A stretch of DNA of 64,000 bases, from contig NZ_FMDO01000014.1 in assembly GCF_900095305.1 (NCBI RefSeq), positions 83,888 through 147,887 of the forward strand. The letters run 5' to 3'. The notes beneath the pieces are model-generated. The model had not been told where the DNA came from, ran no database searches, and worked only from the letters and a program-made list of their open reading frames with translations. The stretch is from Proteiniborus sp. DW1 (lineage in GTDB: Bacteria > Bacillota > Clostridia > Tissierellales > Proteiniboraceae). Both the position numbers and the translations under genes were made by a program. Positions 1 to 10,078 of this stretch are shown here, in pieces (the stretch's first letter is position 1; the number at the start of each line of letters is the position of its first letter).

Positions 1-2
1 CA

Positions 3-344
3 ATAATAATATCGGATATATTTTCTGACAACTTTCAAGACGCAGTTAAATACCTTGCATTTATGAATCAGAGTATAGTAGTGCTGAACCTATTATCTAT
101 GGAAGAAATCAATCCTGTCTACTCAGGAGATATTAGACTAATAGATAGTGAAACAGAGGAAGGAAAGGATATATCTATGACCCAATCTGTTCTAAAATCA
201 TATAAGAAAACATTCAAGAATTTTATAAATAGAAATAAAGAAATATGCAGAAAGTTTAGCTGCCAATATACCCTTGTTTCCAACGAGCTTCCAATAGAAT
301 CTATAGTTTTTGATAACCTAACTAATGTAGGGATTTTGAGGTGA
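3..344 (+). CDS. DUF58 domain protein, C-terminal fragment
   Basis: This is the 3' end of a gene whose start lies before the window; the frame is open from base 3 to a TGA at 342-344. The visible 113 residues contain the stretch DAVKYLAFMNQSIVVLNLLS and end in a domain resembling the C-terminus of DUF58 proteins. Those proteins usually sit directly upstream of BatA/vWA membrane proteins in aerotolerance-type operons. The next gene here is such a BatA-like protein and starts 4 bp downstream, which supports the call. DUF58 proteins are thought to be a degenerate von Willebrand A fold acting with a MoxR ATPase; no MoxR gene is visible. The family call rests on context as much as on sequence. Confidence 0.72.
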   Translation: MIISDIFSDNFQDAVKYLAFMNQSIVVLNLLSMEEINPVYSGDIRLIDSETEEGKDISMTQSVLKSYKKTFKNFINRNKEICRKFSCQYTLVSNELPIESIVFDNLTNVGILR

Positions 345-348
345 TAAA

Positions 349-2142
349 ATGAGCTTTTACTCTCCACTTTTCTTTTTATTTTTTATTGGACTTATTCCAA
401 TTATAATAATGTATTTACTGAAAAAACAACATACAGATATAATTATTTCTAGCAATTATCTATGGGAGAAGGCTCTAAAGGATGTGGAAGCCAATAGACC
501 ATGGCAGAGGTTAAGAAAAAACCTTCTGCTTATTTTACAGTTACTCATATTTTCTCTAATAGTATTATCATTGGCAAAGCCATATATTTTTTCATCAAAC
601 ACAAGCAGTGGAAATACTATTATAGTTCTTGATACATCCATGAGTATGCAAGGAAGCTCAGGTGAAACCACTAGATTTGATATTGCAAAAAAAGAAATAG
701 AAAAGATAGTAGATAATCTCAAGCCAGATACATCCATTACTATTATTGCTATGGATATGTCGCCAAATATACTAATAAATAATACGGACAACAAAGAACT
801 TGCTAAAAGTCAACTAGCTTCTATTAAGCCAACTAACTCAAAAGACAATATACAGGAAACCCTATCATTGTTAAATGCAATGACAAAAGATATGGATAAC
901 TATTCAATTCTTTTTTACACAGATAAGTGGATTGAAACAGATATAGACAAACTAATTATAAACTATATTGATGGAGAGCATAGAAATGTAGCCATAGAGA
1001 ACATTTCCCATTCATTAGATTCTAGTGGAATAACTGCTCTTACAACAGTTACTAATTATTCTAATGAGGATATGAGCTTTGATGTATCCTTATATGTGGA
1101 TGATAGCTTATATGATGTAAAAGAAACTAGCCTTTTGCCTGGGGAAAGCTCAAGTATTTATTGGCAGAATATCAATCCAAGTGCAAGAATACTGAGAGCA
1201 GAAATAGATATAGAAGATAGTTTGATGGTTGACAATGTAAGGCACCATATCATAAATACAGACTCTGTAAAAAAGATTCTTTTGGCTACAAAGGGAAATG
1301 TATTCTTGGAGAAGGCAATTAGTCTAAATAACAATATTGAACTGTATAAGACAAATGAAATCAGTGAGAGTATCAGTGGTTATGAACTATATGTATTTGA
1401 TGGAATAGTACCAGATAAACTTCCTAAGGATGGAAGTGTTATAATGATAGCTCAAACTAATAGTGAATTTTTTAAGGATGCAAGTGTAGATTCAGGAGAG
1501 ATGAAGGCCTTAAATGATGAGCTTTTTAGATACGTAAGCCTAGACTTTTCAATAGGTAAAACAAAATTTATTGCGGATTCTGGATGGATAGAACCAGTGC
1601 TACTTATAAATGATAATCCTGTAATTGCAAAGGGCAAAAGAGATAATCAGAAGTTTATTCTAATAGGTTTTGACTTTCATGATAGTGATTTTCCTCTACA
1701 AGTAGATTTTCCTATTTTTATACAAAACATGCTTGAACATTCCTTAAATATGAGTAATCAGGAACAGATAGCTGTTTTATCAGGAGAAAGCCTAAACCTA
1801 GATACTTTACCTAATAGTAAGGAAATAAGCGTCATCAAACCAGATGGTCAAAAAGAAAAGCTTGGTCCACCATTTCCGCTAGCACCATTTACTGACACAA
1901 AAGAAATAGGAGTATATACAATTGAGCAAAAATTAGACAATAGCACAGTTAACAGCTATTTCGTGTCTAATGTGGATACACACAATGAATCAAAATATGA
2001 AGTAGTATCTAATGATCTACGAGAACAGATTATTGAAAGACAAAGCAAAGTAAAAGGCGAGAAAAACATAGGGAATATCTTGCTCTTAATAGCTATTTTA
2101 CTATTTGCAGTTGAATGGGTGGTGTATAATCGTGGCAATTAA
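349..2142 (+). CDS. BatA/vWA-domain membrane protein
   Basis: A 597-residue membrane protein. Residues 5-24 are an N-terminal membrane segment of the BatA type (FYSPLFFLFFIGLIPIIIMYLL), residues about 58-78 a second one, and a last hydrophobic helix sits near 577-592. Between them is a von Willebrand A domain with a complete metal-ion-dependent adhesion motif, DTSMS at 95-99. Such proteins are thought to act in a membrane complex at the cell surface with DUF58 and MoxR partners; the substrate is unknown. It starts 4 bp after the DUF58 gene and overlaps the next vWA gene by 11 bp, so the three are one operon. Opposite-strand reading frames inside it are shadows. Confidence 0.85.
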   Translation: MSFYSPLFFLFFIGLIPIIIMYLLKKQHTDIIISSNYLWEKALKDVEANRPWQRLRKNLLLILQLLIFSLIVLSLAKPYIFSSNTSSGNTIIVLDTSMSMQGSSGETTRFDIAKKEIEKIVDNLKPDTSITIIAMDMSPNILINNTDNKELAKSQLASIKPTNSKDNIQETLSLLNAMTKDMDNYSILFYTDKWIETDIDKLIINYIDGEHRNVAIENISHSLDSSGITALTTVTNYSNEDMSFDVSLYVDDSLYDVKETSLLPGESSSIYWQNINPSARILRAEIDIEDSLMVDNVRHHIINTDSVKKILLATKGNVFLEKAISLNNNIELYKTNEISESISGYELYVFDGIVPDKLPKDGSVIMIAQTNSEFFKDASVDSGEMKALNDELFRYVSLDFSIGKTKFIADSGWIEPVLLINDNPVIAKGKRDNQKFILIGFDFHDSDFPLQVDFPIFIQNMLEHSLNMSNQEQIAVLSGESLNLDTLPNSKEISVIKPDGQKEKLGPPFPLAPFTDTKEIGVYTIEQKLDNSTVNSYFVSNVDTHNESKYEVVSNDLREQIIERQSKVKGEKNIGNILLLIAILLFAVEWVVYNRGN

Positions 2143-4948
2143 TTTCAGCACTCCATTAGCTTTATTATTGCTACCACTAATGCTGGTTTTATTTTTCTAT
2201 TTTAGAAATGCATTAAAATCAATGAATCGAGAAAGAGCTAGGACAATATTGATAGTGCGAAGCATTATAGCGATTTTGCTTATTTTAGCTTTAGCTGGTA
2301 TGAATATTAGGACTTTTGTGGATACTACTGCCACTATATTTGCAGTAGACTTATCTGATAGCACTAGAAATTCACAAGGACATTTTAAAGAATTCATTGA
2401 AGAAGCCTTGAAGAATACAACAAAAAAAGACAAAGTAGGAATTATTACCTTTGGACAAAATGGGGAGGTAGAACTGCCTCTTAGAGATGATATTAAAACT
2501 ATAGAGTTTCAGACTAGACCAGGAGCAGGGCTTTCTAATATAGAAAAGGGGCTAAAGATAGCCCAGACACTCTTACCATCAGATAGTATGAAGAGAATAG
2601 TCTTGCTTACTGATGGAGAGGAGAATATAGGAGACAGCTCAAAAGAAGCGTCTTTGATTAATCAGAAGGATATTGATTTAAAAATATATAGTATTGAGAA
2701 AAATGTAGGTGAAGATGTTCAGCTAAATGGAATAGATATCCCTAGCAGACTATATGAAAATCAAGAGTTTGACATAGTCATAGACATTTATAGTAATGTA
2801 AAGACTAAAGGAAAGCTTACACTTTATTCAGATGATGTATTATCAGGTGAAAAAGAAATAAACATTGAAAAAGGAAACAATAAGTTTGTATTTTCAGATG
2901 TAGCACAAGGCTCTGGATTCAAGACATATAAGGCTGTCATATCATCTAAAGATGATACTGTCATTCATAACAATGAGTACTCTACCTATACTGATATAAA
3001 GGGGATACCAAGAGTATTATTAATTGATGGAGAAAGTCAGCAAGGAAGAGAGCTTAACAAAATTCTTACTGCTTCAGGCATAGATGTAAGATATATAAAA
3101 GATAGAGAAGCCCCTAGAACCTTGTCTGAACTTGCTTCACATAGCTCTATAATCATGAGTGATGTGTCTCTTGAAAATGTAGAAATAGAATTTTTAAACT
3201 CACTAAAAAGCTATGTAAGAGATTTTGGTGGAGGGTTAGTAGTAGCAGGAGGAGAAAATAGCTTTGCTTTAGGAGGATACTACAAGACCCCCTTAGAAGA
3301 AATACTTCCTGTAGATATGGAAATGAAGGTAAAAGGGGAAGTACCTAGTTTGGGTCTTATGCTAGTAATAGATAAGTCTGGAAGTATGGATAGTGGACAA
3401 TATGGCATAAACAAAATGGAAATAGCAAAGGAAGCAGCTATAAAGGCAGTAAATTCACTTAAACCAAAGGATAAGATTGGGGTTATTGCTTTTGATGGAG
3501 CTGTTCAATGGGTAGTTAAATTATCGCCAACTGATGACGAAGAAAAGATAAAATCAGCCATAGGAACTATTAGGGCAGGGGGAGGAACTAGTATACTTCC
3601 TGCACTAGATGAAGCATATAAGGCATTAAAGGATGCAGACACTAAACTAAAGCATATCATCCTACTTACTGATGGTCAGGCGGAGGCAACAGGATACGAA
3701 AGCGTCATGGAAGGTATTAAAGAAGCAGGAATTACAGTATCAACAGTTGCAGTTGGAGCAGATTCAGATACTAGTCTACTTGAGTGGATTGCTAACAGTG
3801 GTAAGGGTAGGTATTATTTTGCAGATGAGTTTTCATCAATACCTCAGATATTTACTAAAGAGACGTTCCTAGCTTCAAAGTCCTATATTAATAATGAAAC
3901 ATTTACTCCGACTATTACTTACTTACATGATATTATTAGTCCTTTTGCTGAAGGAATACCAAGTCTTGATGGATATATTGGAGCATCTAGCAAAGACAGA
4001 GCTACTACAATTCTTACCAGTGACAAAGGAGATCCTATACTTGTAGAATGGCAATATGGTCTAGGAAGAAGTGTGGCTTGGACTTCAGATTTAAATGGAG
4101 GTTGGAGCTCAAAGTATCTAAATACTGAGGTAGGAGTCGATTTTATAAAGAACATGATAGAATGGACTTTTCCTAGGGCATCTAGTAAGAACATTGCCTT
4201 TGAGTCTATTAACAATGGTGACGAAGAAGAGATTATAGTAACTAATATTGATGGCTTTGAAGAAGGATTATCGACAAAGGCAACAATAATAAAACCAAAT
4301 CTAGAAAGCTATGATATAGAATTGTCTCCTTCTAGACCAGGAGAGTTTAGAGGAGTTTTTCCAGTGACTGACAAGGGAGTGTATATAGTTAAGATTAATC
4401 AATATAAGGATGGAGAAGTAGTCAATACATCTAATTATGCGGTTACCTCAAACTATTCAAAGGAGTATGACATAACTGCTACCAATAATAGGTTAGAGTT
4501 AGTAAAAAATAAATCAGCTGGTAAATTCATTACAAAACCAGATGAAGTATTTACAGATGATTTAAATCGAGTATTCGGTATTAGGGAGTTGTACCCTATA
4601 CTTCTTTCAATAGCATTACTACTATTTATTTTTGATATTGCTATAAGAAGATTGAGTCTAGTAAGTTTTGCTTTTAGACATAAAAAGATTAGTGTCCTAG
4701 ATACTACTAATAAAAAGCCTAGTGGCGATAAAGTTAATCAAATAAAAGAAAAGAATAGAGGCCAAATGAATAGGTCATCTACAGAATCCCACTTAGGTAA
4801 TATTAATGAAGAAGTTAATGAAGAGAAGCAAAACCCTATTGCAGGCAAAGAAACAGGAGAAACTAAGGAAAAGCCAACTGATAATTCAACAAATCAAGGT
4901 CTTGATATGTCAAGATTACTTAAAGCTAAGGATAAGAAAAGGAGATAA
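2132..4948 (+). CDS. Double vWA / glutamine-amidotransferase-like membrane protein
   Basis: A 938-residue protein. I chose the GTG at 2132 because GGGTGGTG lies 8-15 bases upstream and the protein then begins directly at the hydrophobic N-terminus. Two membrane helices occupy residues 5-25 and about 38-58. A first vWA-like domain has DLSDS at residue 73. A middle region (about 290-390) resembles the class I glutamine-amidotransferase-like fold seen in this family (GGGLVVAGGENSFALGGY). A second vWA domain has a perfect DKSGS at 414. A C-terminal helix near 820-840 precedes a charged tail of about 95 residues. It overlaps the BatA-like gene and is followed by a terminator, so it ends the operon. 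The function is unknown; a surface or envelope-stress role is inferred from the family. Confidence 0.85.
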   Translation: MAINFSTPLALLLLPLMLVLFFYFRNALKSMNRERARTILIVRSIIAILLILALAGMNIRTFVDTTATIFAVDLSDSTRNSQGHFKEFIEEALKNTTKKDKVGIITFGQNGEVELPLRDDIKTIEFQTRPGAGLSNIEKGLKIAQTLLPSDSMKRIVLLTDGEENIGDSSKEASLINQKDIDLKIYSIEKNVGEDVQLNGIDIPSRLYENQEFDIVIDIYSNVKTKGKLTLYSDDVLSGEKEINIEKGNNKFVFSDVAQGSGFKTYKAVISSKDDTVIHNNEYSTYTDIKGIPRVLLIDGESQQGRELNKILTASGIDVRYIKDREAPRTLSELASHSSIIMSDVSLENVEIEFLNSLKSYVRDFGGGLVVAGGENSFALGGYYKTPLEEILPVDMEMKVKGEVPSLGLMLVIDKSGSMDSGQYGINKMEIAKEAAIKAVNSLKPKDKIGVIAFDGAVQWVVKLSPTDDEEKIKSAIGTIRAGGGTSILPALDEAYKALKDADTKLKHIILLTDGQAEATGYESVMEGIKEAGITVSTVAVGADSDTSLLEWIANSGKGRYYFADEFSSIPQIFTKETFLASKSYINNETFTPTITYLHDIISPFAEGIPSLDGYIGASSKDRATTILTSDKGDPILVEWQYGLGRSVAWTSDLNGGWSSKYLNTEVGVDFIKNMIEWTFPRASSKNIAFESINNGDEEEIIVTNIDGFEEGLSTKATIIKPNLESYDIELSPSRPGEFRGVFPVTDKGVYIVKINQYKDGEVVNTSNYAVTSNYSKEYDITATNNRLELVKNKSAGKFITKPDEVFTDDLNRVFGIRELYPILLSIALLLFIFDIAIRRLSLVSFAFRHKKISVLDTTNKKPSGDKVNQIKEKNRGQMNRSSTESHLGNINEEVNEEKQNPIAGKETGETKEKPTDNSTNQGLDMSRLLKAKDKKRR

Positions 4949-4955
4949 AAATATG

Positions 4956-4990
4956 ACAGGTAATTAATTCTTATGAAATTAATTACCTGT
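4956..4990 (+). terminator. Hairpin terminator of the DUF58/vWA operon
   Basis: A 14-bp inverted repeat (4956-4969 with 4977-4990) starts 7 bp after the stop codon and is followed by a T-rich run. Confidence 0.75.
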
Positions 4991-5138
4991 TTATTTTGAC
5001 TTTAGTACTTCAAATCAGATAATTGCTATTAGAAAATTCGATTTAAGTTGAAGAAACAATAAAATAATGTAACAAATTATATGAATATTAATATTATGAT
5101 AGCATAATGGATTTCATTAAAATAAATGGAGGGGCATT

Positions 5139-6065
5139 ATGCTGTCAAATATTGAATTTATCAGACAATCTCTAGAAATACACCTTTTCTTTGCTAGAAT
5201 TATGAAAGAACATTCATTTTTCCTACAAGTAGGCTTTACTCCAAGAGATGTGAGCTTTTCTCAACAGGCAGATTTATTTAGAGTAGAGTTTGACAGACTT
5301 TTAAAAGATGTCATTTTGCTTTCAAACGGAGTTGTTAGTCATAGTGTAATTGAATCAGGTCAGATAGTAACTTCATATACACTTAATGCTGAAATGGCAT
5401 CATCATATCTAACTGGTGTACAGATACAAACGGGTCTCACTCAGGCTGAACTTGGATTAGTAGGCGGAGAAAATATTGTGTACAATCCAGTGCTAGAGCA
5501 AAGAGTATATATGGTTAACCAAAACGCTTTAGCTTTAACAGCAGGTTTAATAAACTTTAAAGATACTGTACTTAGAAATGTTTTGTCTTGTAATATGTTC
5601 ACGGTCAATTATCCGCTTTTAATCGACCATATCATGAGAGAAGCAAAACTGTATTTTCGAATGATTGATAGACTTCAGAGAAGAGAGCAAATTAATATAG
5701 CACAAGAGATTTATGAGCAAGAGCTATTCTGGAATAAGATTATGGCTGAGCATTCAAAATTCATTAGAGGACTTCTTGATCCAACAGAAGAAGATTTATT
5801 TAATATGGCTAATAATTTTGGTAAGGAATTTGATAAGTTGACAGAAGATGTGAAGAAGACTATGGGTAAAACTTTACCAATTTCAAAAGTGACAGATGAA
5901 AGCCTTGAAGCTACAAAAAGGATTAGTGATTTTAATGCTCAAGGTACTCGCGGACTAATTGAATGTAAGATAAAGTCTATAATAATACCTTTGTTGGGCG
6001 ATCATGTTCTTCGTGAATCTAACCATTTTATACATTTACTTAAAAAATTCCAGAAAGCAGTTTAA
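5139..6065 (+). CDS. DUF2935 domain protein (ferritin-like helical bundle)
   Basis: A 308-residue soluble protein with two repeats of the DUF2935 family, about 1-140 and 165-305. Each repeat opens with a helix of the same pattern: FIRQSLEIHLFFARIMKEHS and IYEQELFWNKIMAEHSKF. The Glu/His spacing in these helices is that of a four-helix, ferritin-like bundle that could bind metal; metal binding is an inference. The ATG follows GGAGGGG with good spacing. The gene is alone between two terminators. DUF2935 proteins are common in Bacillus and Clostridium and have no established function known to me. Confidence 0.85.
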   Translation: MLSNIEFIRQSLEIHLFFARIMKEHSFFLQVGFTPRDVSFSQQADLFRVEFDRLLKDVILLSNGVVSHSVIESGQIVTSYTLNAEMASSYLTGVQIQTGLTQAELGLVGGENIVYNPVLEQRVYMVNQNALALTAGLINFKDTVLRNVLSCNMFTVNYPLLIDHIMREAKLYFRMIDRLQRREQINIAQEIYEQELFWNKIMAEHSKFIRGLLDPTEEDLFNMANNFGKEFDKLTEDVKKTMGKTLPISKVTDESLEATKRISDFNAQGTRGLIECKIKSIIIPLLGDHVLRESNHFIHLLKKFQKAV

Positions 6066-6163
6066 CTAAACTTAAGTGGAAAGATTAGAATACATAAAAG
6101 GAACCAAGAATTAGATAAGTTAAGATCATTAAAAGACAAGAAAAAGAATAATAGATAAGTAAA

Positions 6164-6209
6164 GCCCCAGTTATCTCACAACTAATAGTTCATATGAGGT
6201 AACTGGGGC
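6164..6209 (+). terminator. Hairpin terminator after DUF2935 gene
   Basis: A 15-bp stem with one wobble pair (6164-6178 with 6195-6209), GC-rich at the base, followed by AAATTTTTTCT. It lies about 100 bp after the stop codon. Confidence 0.85.
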
Positions 6210-6363
6210 AAATTTTTTCTTGATATTTTAATTTAAATAAAATAAAATGTAAAATTATAAATATGGATAGTTTAATTATGCAAGTAAAAGATATTCAGTA
6301 GTAGAAGAGTATTTGAAATACTAGGCGAGAAGATAAATATTAAACACTGAAAGGTTGTGTTAA

Positions 6364-8277
6364 TTGATGAAAAAAGCTGAATTAGTGTATACAATCTATA
6401 AAGAAAAGGATAGAATTCATAATCTCAAAGGATTATTAAAAGAACACCCGGAAATACAATTTGTTTCATTTATGGGTGTTGATCTTGGTGGAAATGCTAC
6501 TGATGAAAAGATACCAATAAAATTATTTATTAATGACATAGATAATTTTCTTAATAGTGGAATACAAACTGATGGGTCTAGTGTTGCTTTAAACAAAATA
6601 GCAACTTTAAATAATGCAAGAGTAGACATAGTCCCCGATTTAGATGTTAATTGGTTTGTAGACTATAACTATGAGCACATTTATGAAGAAAGCAATTTAC
6701 CAGTAGGAACTTTAAAAATACCTTCTTTTTTAATCCACAATGGAAAAAAGGTAGATTCAAGATCCATTTTGCACAAGGCTGTAGAGAATTTTAAAAAGAG
6801 CCTAATTGAAATATTTGAACAATATCCACATTTGATTAAAAATATAGGAATAGATAGTGTGGACTATATTGATGAAGTGATACTGACATCTGCAACAGAA
6901 TTAGAAATGTGGGTGCAAACCCCTGAATTTAGACCTAATATTCAAAAGCTTACTACTTCTCAATCTTTGAAAGAGCAGTATTGGAAAAGGACTAGGGGAA
7001 CTGTAAGAACTGCATTAGAGAAAAGTTTGATGGCTCTTGAGAAGTATGGTTTTGAGCCTGAAATGGGCCACAAAGAAGTTGGGGGAATATCAAGCAAAGT
7101 TGGAACTGATGGACACCTACATTATGTAATGGAACAGCTAGAAATAGACTGGAAGTATAGTACCGGAGTTCAAACTGCAGATAACGAAATATTTATTAGA
7201 GATTTAGTGGAAGAAATATTTACAGAGCATGGATTAAAAGTAAGCTTTGTAGCAAAACCAATTGAAGAAGTGGCAGGTAACGGAGAACATACTCATGTAG
7301 GTGTTTCAGTAAGACTTAAAGATGGTAGTATAAAAAATCTATTTACTCCTGTAGACAGAACTAAGGACTACCTAAGTGAAATAGGGTATGGTGCTTTAAT
7401 GGGTATATTGAAGAACTATGAAGTTATAAATCCATTTATAACTTCGTCAACAGATGGATTTAATAGATTAAAACCAGGTTTTGAAGCTCCTGTATGTATA
7501 GTTAGTTCATTAGGTCGCAGTATTGATAAGCCTTCTAGAAATAGGACTGTTTTAGTTGGTGTAGTTGGTGATCAGCAAAATCCTTTAACTACAAGATTTG
7601 AAGTAAGGTCTCCGAATCCACTTTCTAATACTTATTTAGTTATATCTAGTATATATCAAGGGATGCTAGATGGAATAATAGCTGTAGCAGAAAGTGGGAA
7701 AAGCTCAAAGGAATTAGAATTTGAGATTTCGAAAGAACCTGAGGTCCAAGGCTTTTACTTAGAAAAGGGAAGAGCTTATAGAAGCGAAGAAGATGTATTT
7801 GAATATTATTCTGAAGAAGAGAGAAATAGAATATTTGGTAATCCTCCTAGAACTGTATGGGAGAATATTAAAAACTTAGATATATACAAGGATAAGAAAC
7901 AAATTCTATTAAGAGGTGAAGTATTTTCAGATGAGATTATAGAATCTTATAAAGATAGTATTTTAAGAAGATGGTTAACTGAATTGACAGATAGGATTAT
8001 TAGACATGATATTAAAATAATGAGAAACATAACCAAGATACATCAGGATGATACCGCTACAGATTTAGACAAAATTACATGGAAGGAGATAGAGGATATT
8101 AAAAATTCCTTATCTAAGAACACACTAGATAAAAAATGTTTATTTAGCAAATTACATGATGCAATAGAGCTTGAGGACTATGATAGTGTTTCTAAGCTTC
8201 AATTAGAAATTGAAAAAAACATGAATAAACTAAAAAAGATTTATAATAGATATAAGAAGAATCTGTTAGAGCTATAG
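6364..8277 (+). CDS. Glutamine synthetase family protein, long form
   Basis: A 637-residue member of the glutamine synthetase fold. Landmarks are in family order: GIQTDGSSVA in the N-terminal latch region, ELEMW at 179-183 matching the ExE metal site, NGEHTHVG at 306-313 matching the NGSGMHxH motif, NRLKPGFEAPV for the glutamate loop, RNRTVLV, and RFEVRSPNPLSNTYL for the final arginine motif. The usual HHEVAxGQHEI segment is changed to GHKEVGGISSKVGTDGH, so one metal ligand may differ. The length exceeds type I enzymes (about 440-470) and is below type III (about 700). The last 140 residues are a charged helical tail. No nitrogen gene is adjacent. It may be glutamine synthetase or a ligase for another amine; the substrate cannot be settled here. 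Confidence 0.75.
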   Translation: MMKKAELVYTIYKEKDRIHNLKGLLKEHPEIQFVSFMGVDLGGNATDEKIPIKLFINDIDNFLNSGIQTDGSSVALNKIATLNNARVDIVPDLDVNWFVDYNYEHIYEESNLPVGTLKIPSFLIHNGKKVDSRSILHKAVENFKKSLIEIFEQYPHLIKNIGIDSVDYIDEVILTSATELEMWVQTPEFRPNIQKLTTSQSLKEQYWKRTRGTVRTALEKSLMALEKYGFEPEMGHKEVGGISSKVGTDGHLHYVMEQLEIDWKYSTGVQTADNEIFIRDLVEEIFTEHGLKVSFVAKPIEEVAGNGEHTHVGVSVRLKDGSIKNLFTPVDRTKDYLSEIGYGALMGILKNYEVINPFITSSTDGFNRLKPGFEAPVCIVSSLGRSIDKPSRNRTVLVGVVGDQQNPLTTRFEVRSPNPLSNTYLVISSIYQGMLDGIIAVAESGKSSKELEFEISKEPEVQGFYLEKGRAYRSEEDVFEYYSEEERNRIFGNPPRTVWENIKNLDIYKDKKQILLRGEVFSDEIIESYKDSILRRWLTELTDRIIRHDIKIMRNITKIHQDDTATDLDKITWKEIEDIKNSLSKNTLDKKCLFSKLHDAIELEDYDSVSKLQLEIEKNMNKLKKIYNRYKKNLLEL

Positions 8278-8428
8278 TAAAGTGAAAATTTATTTACTAC
8301 AAGAATATTCTTTGAGGTTATTAGATGTTGAAGACTTATACATTAGGACTTTAGTAGATTAGTATAAATTTCTTTTGGGTATATTAGGCATGTAAGGAAA
8401 ATTGATAAATGTTAAAGGAGAGAGAATT

Positions 8429-9598
8429 ATGCTAAACTTTAATTATTCTATACCTACTAAGATTTTCTTTGGAAAAGATCAAATCAAAGTACTAGGAAAA
8501 GAAATTAAAAAATATGGATCAAAGGTTTTACTTGCTTATGGTGGAGGAAGTATCAAGAAAATCGGTTTATATGGTGAGGTTATAAAAATACTAAATGAAG
8601 AAAACATTCCATTTTGGGAGTTAAGCGGGATAGAGCCAAACCCAAGGATAGAAAGTGTAAGAGAGGGCATTAGAATTTGCAGAGAAAATGATATCGACTT
8701 TATACTTCCAGTAGGTGGAGGAAGTACTATAGACTGTGCAAAGGTAATAGCTGCAGGATTTTTCTATGAAGGTGATCCATGGGACTTAGTTATTAGAAAA
8801 GCTAAAATTGAAAAAGTGCTTCCAATTGCTTCAGTACTTACACTAGCAGCCACAGGTTCAGAAATGGATGCAGGAGCAGTTATCACTAATCCTGAGACTA
8901 AGCAAAAGCTAGGTGTAGGTCATCCAGATATGGCGCCTAAGTTCTCCATATTAGATCCAACATATACCTTCTCAGTACCTGCAAGCCAGACAGCAGCAGG
9001 AACAGCAGACATAATGAGCCATATTCTTGAATCCTATTTTAGTAACAACAAGGATGCTTTTGTTCAAGATAAAATAGCAGAAGGCTTGCTTAAAACTTGT
9101 ATTAAATATGGACCAATAGCCATAAAAGAACCTGATAATTACGAAGCTAGAGCAAATTTAATGTGGGCTTCAAGCCTTGCAATAAATGGACTTATACGAT
9201 ATGGAAAAGAAGCAATTTGGAGTGTCCACCCATTACAGCATGAATTGGGAGCTTATTATGATATAACACATGGAGTAGGCTTAGCAATATTGACACCCCA
9301 TTGGATGAGACATGTTTTAAGTGATTCAACTGTAGAAAAGTTTGTCGAATATGGTAAAAATGTATGGGATATTAAGGATGACAAGTACGATTATGATATA
9401 GCCAATGAAGCTATAGATAAGACTCAGGAGTTCTTCAAATCCTTAGGAATACCGACAACCCTAAGAGAACTGGGGATAGGAGAAGAAAACCTTGAAAAAA
9501 TGGCAAGAGCAGTGACAAATTATAATGGTGGTACAGTAGGCTCATATAAGCCTCTTAGCTATGAAGATGTATTAGAGATTTATAAAAAAGCACTGTAG
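8429..9598 (+). CDS. Iron-containing alcohol dehydrogenase (butanol dehydrogenase type)
   Basis: A 389-residue cytosolic oxidoreductase that would reduce aldehydes or oxidise alcohols with NAD(P)H. The ATG at 8429 is chosen over an upstream in-frame ATG because AAAGGAGAG lies about 10 bases before it and MLNFNYSIPTKIFFG is the usual family start. The cofactor motif PVGGGSTIDCAK is present. The iron-site residues lie in GTADIMSHILESYF and in the HPLQHELGAYYDITHGVGLA region. Length is normal for the YugJ/BDH branch. It stands alone and is followed by a terminator. The natural substrate is unknown; fermentative alcohol formation is the likely role in an anaerobe. Confidence 0.9.
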   Translation: MLNFNYSIPTKIFFGKDQIKVLGKEIKKYGSKVLLAYGGGSIKKIGLYGEVIKILNEENIPFWELSGIEPNPRIESVREGIRICRENDIDFILPVGGGSTIDCAKVIAAGFFYEGDPWDLVIRKAKIEKVLPIASVLTLAATGSEMDAGAVITNPETKQKLGVGHPDMAPKFSILDPTYTFSVPASQTAAGTADIMSHILESYFSNNKDAFVQDKIAEGLLKTCIKYGPIAIKEPDNYEARANLMWASSLAINGLIRYGKEAIWSVHPLQHELGAYYDITHGVGLAILTPHWMRHVLSDSTVEKFVEYGKNVWDIKDDKYDYDIANEAIDKTQEFFKSLGIPTTLRELGIGEENLEKMARAVTNYNGGTVGSYKPLSYEDVLEIYKKAL

Positions 9599-9602
9599 AA
9601 TA

Positions 9603-9635
9603 ATAGGGGAGCATATTAACATATGTTCCTCCTAT
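9603..9635 (+). terminator. Terminator after alcohol dehydrogenase
   Basis: Imperfect 14-bp stem (ATAGGGGAGCATAT against ATATGTTCCTCCTAT) 5 bp after the stop codon, followed by ATTTTTTG. Confidence 0.75.
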
Positions 9636-9737
9636 ATTTTTTGAAGGGAAATAAACATGTATGTTGAATAATAAAAAATAGTATTGGACTTTTTTTATTT
9701 GAAGCTGTAAAAATTCTATTGAAAGGAGATTAAAAGC

Positions 9738-9968
9738 TTGAATAATAAGATAATACTGAGCAAAGAAATAAAAGAAAAGATGATCTTAGCAATCATGGAT
9801 TACTTTGTAAAAGAAAGAGATGAAGAATTAGGATATTTAGCAGCTACACTAATATTAGATTTTATTACAGAAAAGTTGGGACCGGAGTATTACAATCAAG
9901 GTGTTTATGATTCATATAAAAGAATGAATCAAATGGTAGAGGATTTGCTAGAGATTCAGAAATATTAA
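9738..9968 (+). CDS. DUF2164 family small protein
   Basis: A 76-residue protein starting at TTG 9738, with GAAAGGAG placed about 9 bases upstream. The sequence follows the DUF2164 pattern throughout: ILSKEIKEKMILAIMDYFVKE, RDEELGYLAATLILDF and LGPEYYNQGVYDS. No signal peptide or membrane segment is present. The family is small, uncharacterised and found in Firmicutes and some Proteobacteria. Its neighbours (alcohol dehydrogenase, and a nitroreductase on the other strand) do not suggest a job. Downstream is a shared bidirectional terminator. Confidence 0.8.
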   Translation: MNNKIILSKEIKEKMILAIMDYFVKERDEELGYLAATLILDFITEKLGPEYYNQGVYDSYKRMNQMVEDLLEIQKY

Positions 9969-10024
9969 TGAGCAGATAGCTAGAATCTTTGATTTTATGT
10001 TAGTTACCTATACAACATCTGAAA

Positions 10025-10066
10025 ACATGGGTCAGGTTTTTTTAATCTATAAAACCTGACCCGTGT
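10025..10066. terminator. Bidirectional terminator
   Basis: A 16-bp near-perfect stem (10025-10040 with 10051-10066) with T runs on both strands. It lies between the convergent DUF2164 and nitroreductase genes and can serve both. Confidence 0.85.
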
Positions 10067-10078
10067 TTTTCAATTAAA

